NCBI GenBank assembly: GCA_963576725.1
Contig: OY755236.1
Location: forward strand, 66,389,379 to 66,453,378
Reading direction: 5' to 3'
DNA length: 64,000 nucleotides
Origin: Azorinus chamasolen
Lineage: Eukaryota > Mollusca > Bivalvia > Cardiida > Solecurtidae
Part shown: piece by piece, positions 22,384 through 34,100 of the stretch
How the letters are laid out: each line of letters starts with the position of its first letter
How positions within the stretch are numbered: the stretch's first letter is position 1
Made by a program: the position numbers and the translations under genes
Notes under the pieces: model-generated
The model's database searches: none
What the model saw: only the letters and a program-made list of their open reading frames with translations
Told to the model about the DNA's origin: nothing

Positions 22384-22611
22384 TTAACCCTGTACCTCAT
22401 GGGCTATTTTAGATACAACCTCTTTGAATGAATCTACCGAAAAGGAACATTAACTAGAGAAAAGGAATATTTTAGAATTTTGTAGTTTGAAACCATTGTG
22501 ATAAATAGAGCATTTGCTCCTATAGGAGCAAATGCTCTATTTATCACAATGGTTTCACAAAGTGACTTTTACTGAGTCCTCAAAAGCCGCCAATATGAGG
22601 GAATGTGTTAA
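22384..22611 (+). mobile_element. Family B TTAA MITE
   Basis: TTAACCCTGTACCTCATGGG to TGAGGGAATGTGTTAA. Near-perfect hairpin at about 22494-22555 (GAGCATTTGCTCCTATAGGA centre). Confidence 0.9.
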
Positions 22612-22783
22612 TGGAACGAGAAAGCGGGGTAGACAAAGGAAGAGATGGAAATATAATATCAATGAGTGGACAGGTTTGAGCTTTGCAACATCTCAGAGAA
22701 CAGTAGAAGGCAGGACAAAGTGGAAAGAGAGTGTCATGAAGTCAGCTAAGATTGCTCTACGACTAGCTTACGGGGGAAAGTGA
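22612..22783 (+). pseudogene. C-terminal tail of a LINE polyprotein
   Basis: GTRKRGRQRKRWKYNINEWT followed by FATSQRTVEGRTKWKESV is the conserved C-terminal tail common to RTE-like LINE proteins. It is joined directly to the end of the family B MITE at TTAA. Only about 57 codons remain. Confidence 0.7.
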
Positions 22784-23506
22784 ATTAAGTGAGACTCAAT
22801 TATGCAGTGGATAGAAAAAATGAGGCAGCATCTTATTCACTATATTGATAACAAAACCTTTGCCAATTTTCCTCAAACTTCTCTGAAAACTATTAAATTA
22901 GTACCAATAAAAGAAATTCCTCTTTATTGCTCGTGTAGGTTCCCGCATGACAGCTTGAATGACTGAAGTAAAACACTTACGTATCTTCATGTTTAGCAAT
23001 ACCGCGATTTGAAATTGAAATGTTCCTCCTAGCATCGTGTTATCTTTTTGCACCAAAACTTTTAATAAACATTCGAAAAAGAAATTCTAGAACGTTTGTG
23101 CATTTTCAAAATTAAGCAGATGACATTTCTCAGTTATTAAAGTATTAAACATCATGTTTATGTACTCGTATTGACTCTAGTCATCACACATTTATTTGCC
23201 AAACAATCTTGAGAAAACAATTGAAAAGGTCATACGTGGTACTAGGCAAGAGGAATCGCCTGATTTTGGGTCTATACTGTTTTCAAGTGACAGTGCGCTC
23301 GTTCCTCGCATTCAAAGCGTTAAACAGATACTTAGCGTGCTGTGGGTTAAAGCCTCTACGTGTATTTATCAAATTGGATTTAAATGAACGTTACGAATAA
23401 TTACACTCTTAAGCTCATTTACATTGGGACATGCTTTCAGAATACTTCACGTACCTAACATGATTAAAGTATTAAAAAGGCTTAATTTTTAAATATTTGT
23501 TTTCGT
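22784..23506. other. Unassigned stretch
   Basis: No recognisable repeat, exon or RNA gene. Overlapping short frames at 23196-23400 have no domain support. Confidence 0.4.
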
Positions 23507-23746
23507 TTAACCCTTCCCCTGTTCTGTGTTTATTCCAAATTTCAATACCTACTGAATAGTCAGGGCAAAACTAGTTACAACGAAATATGGAAAGTGGAAC
23601 ATTGTAGCCATTTTAGAAATTAAAGAAACAGATCATATTCCTTTAGCAAACAGAGCAGACCCTGATCAGATGGCTCCTCTATGAGCCGTCGGATCTGGGT
23701 CTACTCTGCAAATGCTTGAAAACACGTTTATATGAAGGAAATGGTT
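23507..23746 (-). mobile_element. Family F TTAA MITE
   Basis: TTAACCCTTCCCCTGTTCTG at the left, core at about 23645-23705 and CACGTTTATATGAAGGAAAT at the right, where the last TTAA is decayed. Confidence 0.85.
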
Positions 23747-23853
23747 TTTGCATGACGTATGACATATTTGCTAATTGTGTTGTTTATTTCCTATGAAATA
23801 TCATAAGCAATAACTATTTGCATCGGCTAATTTCCAAATCATTTCCCAATCTA

Positions 23854-24075
23854 CAGTAAAGTCTTGCTATCGCGACCACTCAAAGGAAGTCTAATTTTGA
23901 ATTTTTAGCTTAATGCAGAAAAAAAAATGTTGGTAGCTTAATGCTGGAAAATATGCAGAAAACTCCCATAGGTGTTTTCTGCTTTGATTTTGCCCTGTAT
24001 TAAGCAACCACATACTTTCACAGACTCCTATTTTGATAAAGTATGTGATCTCAATAGTAAGAATCTACTGTGCAC
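23854..24075. mobile_element. Family E (pogo-like) MITE
   Basis: TACAGTAAAGTCTTGCTATC at the left. Core AATATGCAGAAAACTCCCAT + AGGTGTTTTCTGC. Right end GAATCTACTGTGC. Confidence 0.7.
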
Positions 24076-24177
24076 ATACAATATCTAGATATACAGATTG
24101 AGATCAGTTGGCGGCAGATCTTGATCCAATTATTTTGAAATACCAGTTTTTGTTGTTTATGTAACATGCTAAAGCTT

Positions 24178-24365
24178 AACCCTTACAATGTAGGAAACGA
24201 GTCACGGCTTTCCTTTACAAACTGTGTAGGAGCCCTCTCATTAGGGTCTGCACGGTTTGTCAGGTTACACTTTTCTTTAGAAATATCCGCAAATATTCAC
24301 CGCAAGCTTGACTTGAGTTGAATTTTGGAATAGTCCATTTGAAAATTCAGCACCGTTAGGGGTAA
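24178..24365 (+). mobile_element. Family G TTAA MITE
   Basis: TTAACCCTTACAATGTAGGA; centre GGAGCCCTCTCATTAGGGTC; then GGAATAGTCCATTTGAAAAT. The right end (CACCGTTAGGGG) is decayed. Confidence 0.65.
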
Positions 24366-24457
24366 ACACAGTCATTGTCAGTGAAACACGATTTAAAACG
24401 TTCTCACCGAAACTTTGCCAGAAAAGGTGCTAAACCTAGCGCTAAATATAATTCTTT

Positions 24458-24688
24458 TTAACTCTTTGCATGCTAGCGGTGTATTCTCCTACTATTTATG
24501 ACCTATACAAACAGTTTGGATCCAGATCATGCACCCGAAAGAGCGGAGCCTGATCTGAGATCCAAACTATTTGTCACTCAGGAGTATCTTTTTCAAACCA
24601 AAAATCAGAAAGAAACTTGAAAATATTGCTGACAACAATTTAGCAGCAAACGACAACTGAGCAGACGACATAGCATGCAAAGAGTTAA
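24458..24688 (+). mobile_element. Family C TTAA MITE
   Basis: TTAACTCTTTGCATGCTAGC is mirrored by TAGCATGCAAAGAGTTAA. Core GTTTGGATCCAGATCATGCA ... CTGATCTGAGATCCAAACTA. Confidence 0.9.
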
Positions 24689-25086
24689 AGAGCCTGTTTG
24701 CATAAGGTGCAGGCTACAGGTTGGGAATGTCCCTTGTGGTTCTTACTGGCAAACTTACTAGCCATACTTGTTTTAATATATGTTCGCATAAAGCGCAGTT
24801 AAATTCATGGATTACATTGTACTTAAAGGGAAAAGGGCAAATCGATGATTAAGCCAAAAGTAACAATAAAACGTGCTTGCGTCCAGTGCTTTTGGAATTA
24901 TCAATGGGATTAACAGCCAGATGACTGAGTGGAATTACATCATGGGAAAATGTGCATGAATCAGCTGTACCCAATACTTAACGGCGTGATAGTAACATAT
25001 TCAGATGTCTTGATTTGAATAAAACAGACTTTAAGAGAACGGCATTTAGGTTCACGTGAATTAGTTACCACTCAATCTTTAACAAG

Positions 25087-25198
25087 ATGGAGAGACGAAG
25101 TTCAAGACGTAAAATTATTGATAGTACATCAGTGCCATACTGTAGAAGAAAAGACAGACGACCCAGCTTTGACAATGGAACTAGTTTTTCTCACTCAG
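25087..25198 (+). CDS. Formin-type gene, exon 1 (start codon)
   Basis: The ATG has A at -3 and G at +4 (AAGATGG), with an in-frame TGA upstream at 25057. It encodes MERRSSRRKIIDS onward, 37 codons plus one base. The donor is CAG|GTTAAA. Basic residues at the very start are common in diaphanous-related formins. No clear promoter was recognised upstream. Confidence 0.6.
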
Positions 25199-28100
25199 GT
25201 TAAATCCTTTATCTGTTACGTTACATATTTATACATTTATTCATATAACGGCATGGTACTTTTTAGCTGTATTTGTATGATGGCATATGTACACATGGAT
25301 CTGTTGGTACATGGATTTGACAGACATTGTGGAGCCAGATATAATTTCATAAGCAAACAGAGCAGATACATGTAAAGGTGTGAATCGTTTGTGAGAAGGA
25401 AAGGGTTAACCCATTACCTGATATATACGTATATGTACACATCTGCAAACAGAGTAGACCCAGATCAGACTGCTCATACAAGAGCTGTTTGACCAGGGTA
25501 TGTTCTGATGACTTATGGAATAATGTAGATCAGTTTTAATGTTTCTTTCATGACCCAACAAATACCGTTTTCTTATGCCATTACACAACCCATCTTATTA
25601 TTATTCACGATGTCATTATTCCTTTATATCGATATTCGTTAGGTAAGGAGTTAAGCGAAGACATACCACATTCCATAAGCGATGTAAAAGAAACTATTAA
25701 GTTATTTAATTCTGTTGGAAACCCATTACTTAAGGTCATTAAGAACAATGTTAATGACACGGAAACGAACAAAGAGAATAATGCTGAAACGGAAGAAAAT
25801 GATCAAGTGAACTTTGAGACTGACAATCCAACATCTGAAAATAATTCCTGTTTCCAAGTGGGTGACCATTCACCCAATGATTCTGACAAAGTATGGGACC
25901 ATGATCCAAAGGAACATCACAATACAACGGCATCTTGTAACAAACATATTAAACAGGCATTGCATCGTACAGGAGATGTATGTTGGAAGAGAGATTACAA
26001 TGAGGTGACAATGGTTGATGAGCTGAAACATCGCATAGCGTCAATGAGGTGTTTGTATCCTACAGTATCAGAGGAAATTGGCAGTGAAGCGGCTGGCACG
26101 GCCTTCATGTTACCGTGGCATTCTATCCAACAAAATGAGATATACAAAGTTAACAAACCCCCAAACAGACAATCTGTTGTGCAAAATGCGAAGCGCTACG
26201 TTGGCGGTGTAAATGATGGTTATTACAGTAAAGCTAATATGCACGAGCACGCTTCAGACATCCACGATTATAAGCGAAGTGGTGAGAAATATATAAACAC
26301 ATTCTCGGCTATAGATGAATTACACATAGCTTCTAGTTTTGAGAAGACCAACGTGCACCATGGTTTAGAAAGAAAGGACCCCTTCAGCATAGAATTAGAG
26401 AAAACAAACAATAGCGTCACTATACACCACGATGAAACACTTTCTAGCTTGTTCGCAGACATTATCGAACACCGATCCACTGAAAGTCCGCTTCTAGACA
26501 CTGTCTCCATGTTCGACGATGTTTTTGAAGTTGACGAACCGGAAAGTGAAGATGGAAATGGAGTAAGTACTAATATGATACACATTAGCACGTTACAACC
26601 AATGTGTGATAGGATCTACTCTGCAAGCCGTCTGGATACAGATGAGACACAAAGCGTCTCATCAAGATCCAACGTCTTTGACTTTGAATTGAAGTGAAAA
26701 TTAATGCTTATGCTTTTAAATGTTTCGCCATTTTATGCAAATCCGTAATAACATTTGTAAACAGTTTGGATGTTGAGGAGACGCGGAGTAACCCACGTCT
26801 CACCTGCATCTAAACTGGCTGACACTGTGATTATGTGTTTGTAAACACTTTGAAACCTGAAGTAGACGATAATTTCAGAAGATAAACTTTATTTGGCACC
26901 GAGAGGGTTAAAGTCGGAGCGGGCAACAACATATGTTAAATTGGGGTAAGATTAAATACCTTTGCATGACGGATCAACGAGTTTGCAAATGCCAAGTAGT
27001 GTATCAGTGGAACAAACTCGAGGCGTGTAAAGGACTGTAACCCTTTACTCCATATATACGCATTTGCAAGCAGTGTAGATCCAGATCAGACGGTCCCTGC
27101 ATGAGCCGTCTTATCAGGATCTGCTCTTTTTGCTTATGATATAATATAGATATGATTCTACAGTTTCTGCAATGACCAAACATTCCTGTGTCCATGTGCT
27201 AGCCTTTTATATCAATTAATCTGGTTGATATTCATGATATCATTATTTCTTATACGAATATTCACGGAGTTAAGGGTTAGACAACATATTATCTCTATAA
27301 TGAACAAACAAAGTGGCCTATAAGAGCAGGTGGTTGATGTTTTGTAACTTTGCCTTAGCGTAAATTGTACCGAACTCTTAGTATACCTAATGCAGGTTTT
27401 GTTATCCTTTGCCTTCAGAATTTAATGCTTTTCCTCATATAGACGCTGTTCAGGCCTTTGCAAACTGAGCATGTCCAGATCCGATGGCCCCTGAAGGAGC
27501 CGCCGTCTCATCCAGATCTGCTCTGTTTTGCAATTGAAGTTATAGCAAACCTGACTCTTCAATTCCTACCAATATTAAAAACAATATGTGTACATATGCC
27601 ATTATCAAATTTCAGCTAATACTTATTCACGATGCCAATAGTTCTTACCTGAATATTCAACATGGGAAAGGTTAACCCATTACTCATGAATATTCAGGCA
27701 AGAAATGATGACATCAAGAATATTAATTAACTGAATCGTTATAATGACAGTATGAAAACAAAATATTTATCACCATGAAACTTTAGAATCATATCTATAC
27801 TATATAAATAGCCAAGAGAACAGACCCTGATCAAAGGAGCCGTCTGATCTGGGTCTACTCTGTTTGCAGATGCGTGAAAACACGTTTATATGAGGGAAAG
27901 GGTTAAAGGGTATATATATGTATATATGATGATACACGATACCATTGTATCGTTTAACAGCGCCGTATCGTATTTCAGCATATAAATGAACGTTTATGTT
28001 TACGAGTGTCCAATTAAAATTTAACCTGCTGAGCAAACCGTTTTCAGTGGAAGATGTCATCGACTTCAGATTTCACAGTTGATTTATATTGCATGTCTTT

Positions 28101-31100
28101 TCAACAAAACAGTCTATGTATCAGAAATGTTTGACCCGGGCGAAGGTCGAGTTACTCGGCGTCTCATCTGGATCCAGATATGTTTACGTAGGTAATCACT
28201 AATTCGACCGCAGCAGGTTACAGATAAATAAACAAAAACACATTAATAAATCTTCTAGAGACAGTGTACCCATTAGGCATTAGCACTGTATCGCAAGCAC
28301 AGTAACCTTTATTCTGATATACAGTGGCACCTGTTTAGAGCGGCTTTATTGGACATACGATTCTTAAAATCAGATAACTGCTTTATGCAGGTCAAAAGTA
28401 ATGTAGTAAGCCCCTATAGGAGCTTTCTGTATACCTTTTGACCTGCATTGAGCTACCACTTGCCTTACATACCCATACTTAATCTTCCTTTGGACGGTCA
28501 CTTAGGACAGGTTCTGCTAAATACTGTTATATCTTCCCAGACTCTGATCTGGAGCATTGTTTTCCTTTTTTCGATTAATTCAAGCTTTAGAGAAACTATT
28601 GACTGAGTGTTAAACCTTTCTAGGTTGAATATTCATATGAGAAATAATGACATCATGAATATTATATGCTGAATCTTAATAATGACGTCTGTACATATTA
28701 TTGTTTTTATACTGGCCGAAATTGTAGCGTCAGATCTATCATAATTTCATAAGCAAACAGGACAGACCCTGATCAGACGGTTCCTATAGGAGTTCTCTGA
28801 ATTGGGTCTTCTCTGTTTGCAAAGGCATGAAAAAACGTTTAAACGTGGGAAAGGGTTAAACAGTTTGGATCTTTGTGAGACGCCAAAGAGTTTTCAAATA
28901 CCAGTTAGGTTGGGCTTAGCGGGACAAGAGTACTAATACATCAGCGAATACCAGTTAGGTTGGGCTTAGCGGGACAAGAGTACTAATACATCAGCGAATA
29001 CCAGTTAGGTTGGGCTTAGCGGGACAAGAGTACTAATACATCAGCAGATCTATACCAGTTAGGTTGGGCTTAGCGGGACAAGAGTACTAATACATCAGCA
29101 GATATATACCAGTTAGGTTGGGCTTAGCGGGACAAGAGTACTAATACATCAGCAGATCTATACCAGTTAGGTTGGGCTTAGCGGGACAAGAGTACTAATA
29201 CATCAGCAGATCTATACCAGTTAGGTTGGGCTTAGCGGGACAAGAGTACTAATACATCAGCAGATCTATACCAGTTAGGTTGGGCTTAGCGGGACAAGAG
29301 TACTAATACATCAGCGAATACCAGTTAGGTTGGGCTTAGCTGGACAAGAGTACTAATACATCAGCAGATACCAGTTAGGTTGGGCTTAGCGGGACAAGAG
29401 TACTAATACATCAGCGAATACCAGTTAGGTTGGGCTTAGCGGGACAAGAGTACTAATACATCAGCGAATACCTGTTAGGTTGGGCTTAGCGGGACAAGAG
29501 TACTAATACATCAGCGAATACCAGTTAGGTGGGACTTAGCGGGACAAGGGTACTAATACATCAGCGAATACCAGTTAGGTTGGGCTTAGAGGGACAAGGG
29601 TACTAATACATCAGCAGATCTATACCAGTTAGGTTGGGCTTAGCGGGACAAGAGTACTAATACATCAGCGAATACCAGTTAGGTTGGGCTTAGCGGGACA
29701 AGAGTACTAATACATCAGCGAATACCAGTTAGGTTGGGCTTAGCGGGACAAGAGTACTAATACATCAGCAGATCTATACCAGTTAGGTTGGGCTTAGCGG
29801 GACAAGAGTACTAATACATCAGCGAATAACATCGGGGTATTCGATATCAAACACATGAAAGTTTTGTCTTCAGATGTATATTATATAGGTTTTGTGTTTC
29901 TTGCAATATATATCTGTTCAGCATATAAACAAATGATTTATGCATTTTTATGCATTGTTTTTAAAACAAATGCATTACAGTTAGAGACCATCAATTTGAG
30001 CTTATGAATGCTTTGGATGAATACATTTTGCAAATACATATAGTTTGAGCTCAAATTAGATATTTTGCAACTATTACTGTGTTGTTTTACTTTTGTATAT
30101 ATATAGAGTGCAATAAATATAAAAAAAACATATAAATTAGACATACAGAATAGTTAGCAGACGACATTATTGTCTATTGAGATAAAAAATATATCTTGTA
30201 CTTAAGCGTTCATTTAACCCTTTCTCTGTTGAGCATTCTTGTAAGAAATAATGACATTTTCTTGTTTTCAATTTTCTTTGTAATTTTCTATCTTGTCCCA
30301 AAACCTTTTCAATTGTAAAAATCCATTTACAGCTTCGACGACGTTCAACTAATTGACCTTAAATGTTTTGTGTGAAACAGACATAACTGGATACATAATA
30401 CATATACACTTGTCTGAAAAGGTTAAACTGATATGTCACGCTATACAATATTGGTTAGTGAACTTAAAAGAAGATCTAGGGGGTGATCAACATATCTAGC
30501 CTAGATCTGATTAATATCAATTCTGAAGGCAATGTTTGTGTCGATGTAGACCGGTGAAAAATCTCTCTTTCATTAAAAAGGTGTGTATATCATTAATAGT
30601 TCATTTGTTATGTATGTATACTGTTAGGCTATCATCATCTGATCGTGTTTATCTTTGAACAAGGCAACCCAAGCAGTATCCACCATGATCAGCGGGCGAC
30701 ACTCATTGTGATTAACATAATAAAGGACAAGGTTCACCAGGGGTGTATATGGCCCAAGAAATTGATAAAAAGTACATCGTTTTAGAGAAAGGGTTTGCTG
30801 TTATTTTGGTAGTGTAATATCTTATTTTCATCACTGTATAACAATGAATGATACCATTGCAATCTATCCTGATTTTTGGTGGTGCCCCTATCCCTGCAAT
30901 TTTGATTTTTCCAGTATTTTTACCTATTTATGATTAATTTTCACAATGGCCCCAAGTCTTGCCAGAAACAAAATTTGCAGTAAGCAAAATTCAGTAAACA
31001 AACATTCTTTTGTGAAAAAAATCATTCGGTTTGCGACGATTGGGGCCCAGGTGAAAATTATAAAAGAACCTGGAAAAAATACTGCTTGCGGAGATTTGCT

Positions 31101-34100
31101 TTCACAATGGACGCGTATCCATAACATCGGAACTTTTCCACAATCTTTTTATTATCAGAAAATACAGTTTATTGATGTGTATACACATTTAAAATATAAT
31201 TAATTCACGGTGTTGAGGAAATGTGATGTGGTTATTAATAGACCAAATTTGATGAATGAGTTTGGGCCATTTTTTACCCTTCTTGAACCATGTCCTTAAC
31301 ACATTAACATAAACATATATTCTACAGTCTATAAAGTGGAACATGAAATCTTTCTTTTCTTTTTAGTACAGTACAGCCTCGCTTGATATGACCACTATTT
31401 CCCTTCTTTTTACTACAGTAAAGCCTCGCTTTACGATCACTATTACCTTTTTTACTACGATAAAGCATCGCTTATACGACCACTATAACACATTTTACTA
31501 CGATAAAGCCTCGCTTATACGACCACAATTACCTTTTTACTACAGTAAAGTCTCGCTTATACGACCACTATTACCTGTTTACTACAGTAAAGCCTCGCTT
31601 ATACGACCATTATTACCTTTTTACTACAGTAAAGCCTCGCTTATACGACCATTATTACCTTTTTACTACAGTAAAGCCTCGCTTATACGACCAATATTAC
31701 CTTTTTTACTACAATAAAGCCTCGCTTTGCCGACCACTGTTACCGTGTTTACTACAGTAAATGCCTCGCTTATACGACCACTATTACCCTTTTTACTATA
31801 GTAAATGCCTCGCTTATACGACCATTATTACCCTTTTTACTACAGTAAATGCCTCGCTTATACGACCACTATTACCCTTTTTACTACAGTAAATGCCTCG
31901 CTTATACGACCACTATTACCCTTTTTACTACAGTAAAGTCTCGCTTATACGACCACTCGAAAGTAGTTAAACCAGAAGATGTTTAAAACAGGTGGTAACT
32001 TAATGCAGGACAAAATTTACGCTGAAAGTTCCTATAGGGGCTTTCTTCATTACCTTGTCTTGTATGGAGCAACCACCCGCTTTTAAGACTTTGGTGTTGC
32101 TAAAGTACATTGTATGTGGTCGTATTAGCGTGACTTACTGTAATTAGTTCATGTGGTCAAACTTTTAACCTTTGGTGTACACGAACCGAGTACATGTATA
32201 TACATTTGAAAACAGTGTAGACCCAGATCAAAGGTCTCCTGAGGGACGGGTCTACATTGTCATGTAAATCATTTTCTTCAGTGATATAACTTTTTGTTAA
32301 GTTAATATTTAGAAAAGGTGGATCCAATTTTCATTATTCAGTCGATTAAGAGTTAATATAATCATAATCGAAAATTAACGTTTTCTTTCATAAAGCAGAG
32401 CTTATCTGTCCAAATCATAATCAGTCGGGAAGATGTTGCTTTAAATACATTTACATACATACGGTATCTTTTATTATTGCACAATTTTATGGAAATAAAT
32501 TTGAATGAACTTTTTTCGGTGCCTGGGGCGAATTTCTGCCGTACATGATTTGAACCAGGTGATATACTTAGATGAATAAATTAGATGATACTCTTAGATG
32601 ATACAACAAGTGTTTGAAACTATGTCTTGTTTGTCATTATGTCCTGTTTGACACTATGTCGTGTTTGATACTATGTCGTGTTTGATACTATGTCGTGTTT
32701 AACACTATGTCTTGTTTGACTATATGTATTGTTTGACCCTGTGTCATGTTTGACGCTATGCCCTGTTTGACACAATGTCTTGTTTGACACGTTGTGGTTG
32801 TTACAAAATAAATGGGGGGGGGGTCTAATTTAATTCAATTTAAATATTTTAAACAGTTTAGACCATATTTTCTTCAATTCAAGTTGCTCGGCATGCTTAA
32901 GTGGTAAGTTTAACCCTCTACTTCATAAGTACGCCTTTCTACGCCTTTACAAACAGGGTAAACCCAGATCAGATGGCTCCTATAGGAGCCGTCTGGTCAG
33001 GGTATTCTCTGTTAGGAGTCGTCTGGTCAGGGTCTGCTCTGTTTGCTTATGATATAGATATGATTCTACAGTTTCTGTCATGGCCAAACATCCCCGTGTC
33101 TATGTGCTATATTAACAATGAATCTAATTAATACCCATGACGTTATTATTTTAAGCATGGATATTCATGGAGTAAAGGGTTTATAATTTTTAATAAAACA
33201 TAAAATTATACTTGTAGATAACCAATGGACATAGTTGAGTTCCAAATGATTCTCACGGCCTCTCACAAACATTTAGCATTGCTTCAAAACCGGAAGTTAT
33301 TTAGTTTTGAGATGGGTTTAATGACATGTTTGGACTTTCTGTTGGTATGAATGATACAATGTTAGCGAAGAGGCTTGTTTGAATAAACAAACATGTCTTA
33401 TATCTTCATGCATACAATCGCTAACAATGCACTCAGCTTTACAATTATTATCTAGTATAATCTAAATCTAGTTGTAACTTCACGAACCAGTTCTTAATCT
33501 CAATAAGGAATTCTTCTTTTTTTTCGTTTAATGATTATTGAGGACAGTCACACACAAGTCGGTTGGCTGTGTTGATTAACACGGCTTCTGTCAGATATGG
33601 GCTAATTGGATGCACCAGAAAGAGTGGAGCGGATATAGAGAAACCCGGATGCGATCCCCTACTCTTATTGTCGATAGAGTTTCTCTGGTTCTTTTAGATG
33701 TCCAGTGTAAAACTTCGGTTTATAAAGTCTCATCCGAAGGATTTACATACATTAGTACATGAACTAAACCATGAGTTGGAGGACTTACATACATTAGTAC
33801 ATGAACTAAACCATGAGTTGGAGACACACTTGTAGAAGAATACAGTAGAACCTATCTTAAGCAGTCATCAAAAAGAGGTCTATTATGTGTCTGTAATGAA
33901 CGTAATGCAGAAAGCTACTATTGGAACTATATTTTCGTCCTGCATTAAGCTACCATTTGACCTTAAGATTAATATTTTCACCTGTCTTTGGTGGTCGCAT
34001 TACAGGGGCGTTACAGTAATTATTATATATCGGTTTCAAGCTGACATTTACATACATATTACATTACAATACAGTAAAACCTCTCAAAAACAACCATCTA

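Noticed and set aside
22612..22783. Host gene exon encoding GTRKRGRQRKRW
   Set aside because: The motif order matches LINE C-terminal tails, and the piece starts at a MITE boundary.
26563..26697. C-terminal extension of exon 2 as coding sequence
   Set aside because: A strong GTAAGT donor ends the exon, and the extension is a family C MITE core. A short isoform ending at 26697 remains possible but unsupported.
28897..29828. CRISPR-like repeat/spacer array
   Set aside because: Linkers are only 4-8 bases and themselves repeated, and the context is a metazoan intron. It is a satellite.
28897..29828. 5S or other ribosomal RNA repeats
   Set aside because: TACTAATAC and GGGCTTAGCGGGAC looked rRNA-like, but the 46-base unit has no 5S internal control region or fold that I can recognise.
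30924..31203. Opposed open frames of 67 and 85 codons
   Set aside because: No recognisable domain, splice signals or promoter. Chance frames in AT-rich intron.
31388..31717. 109-residue repeat protein
   Set aside because: It is the 42-bp MITE-end array read in its open frame.
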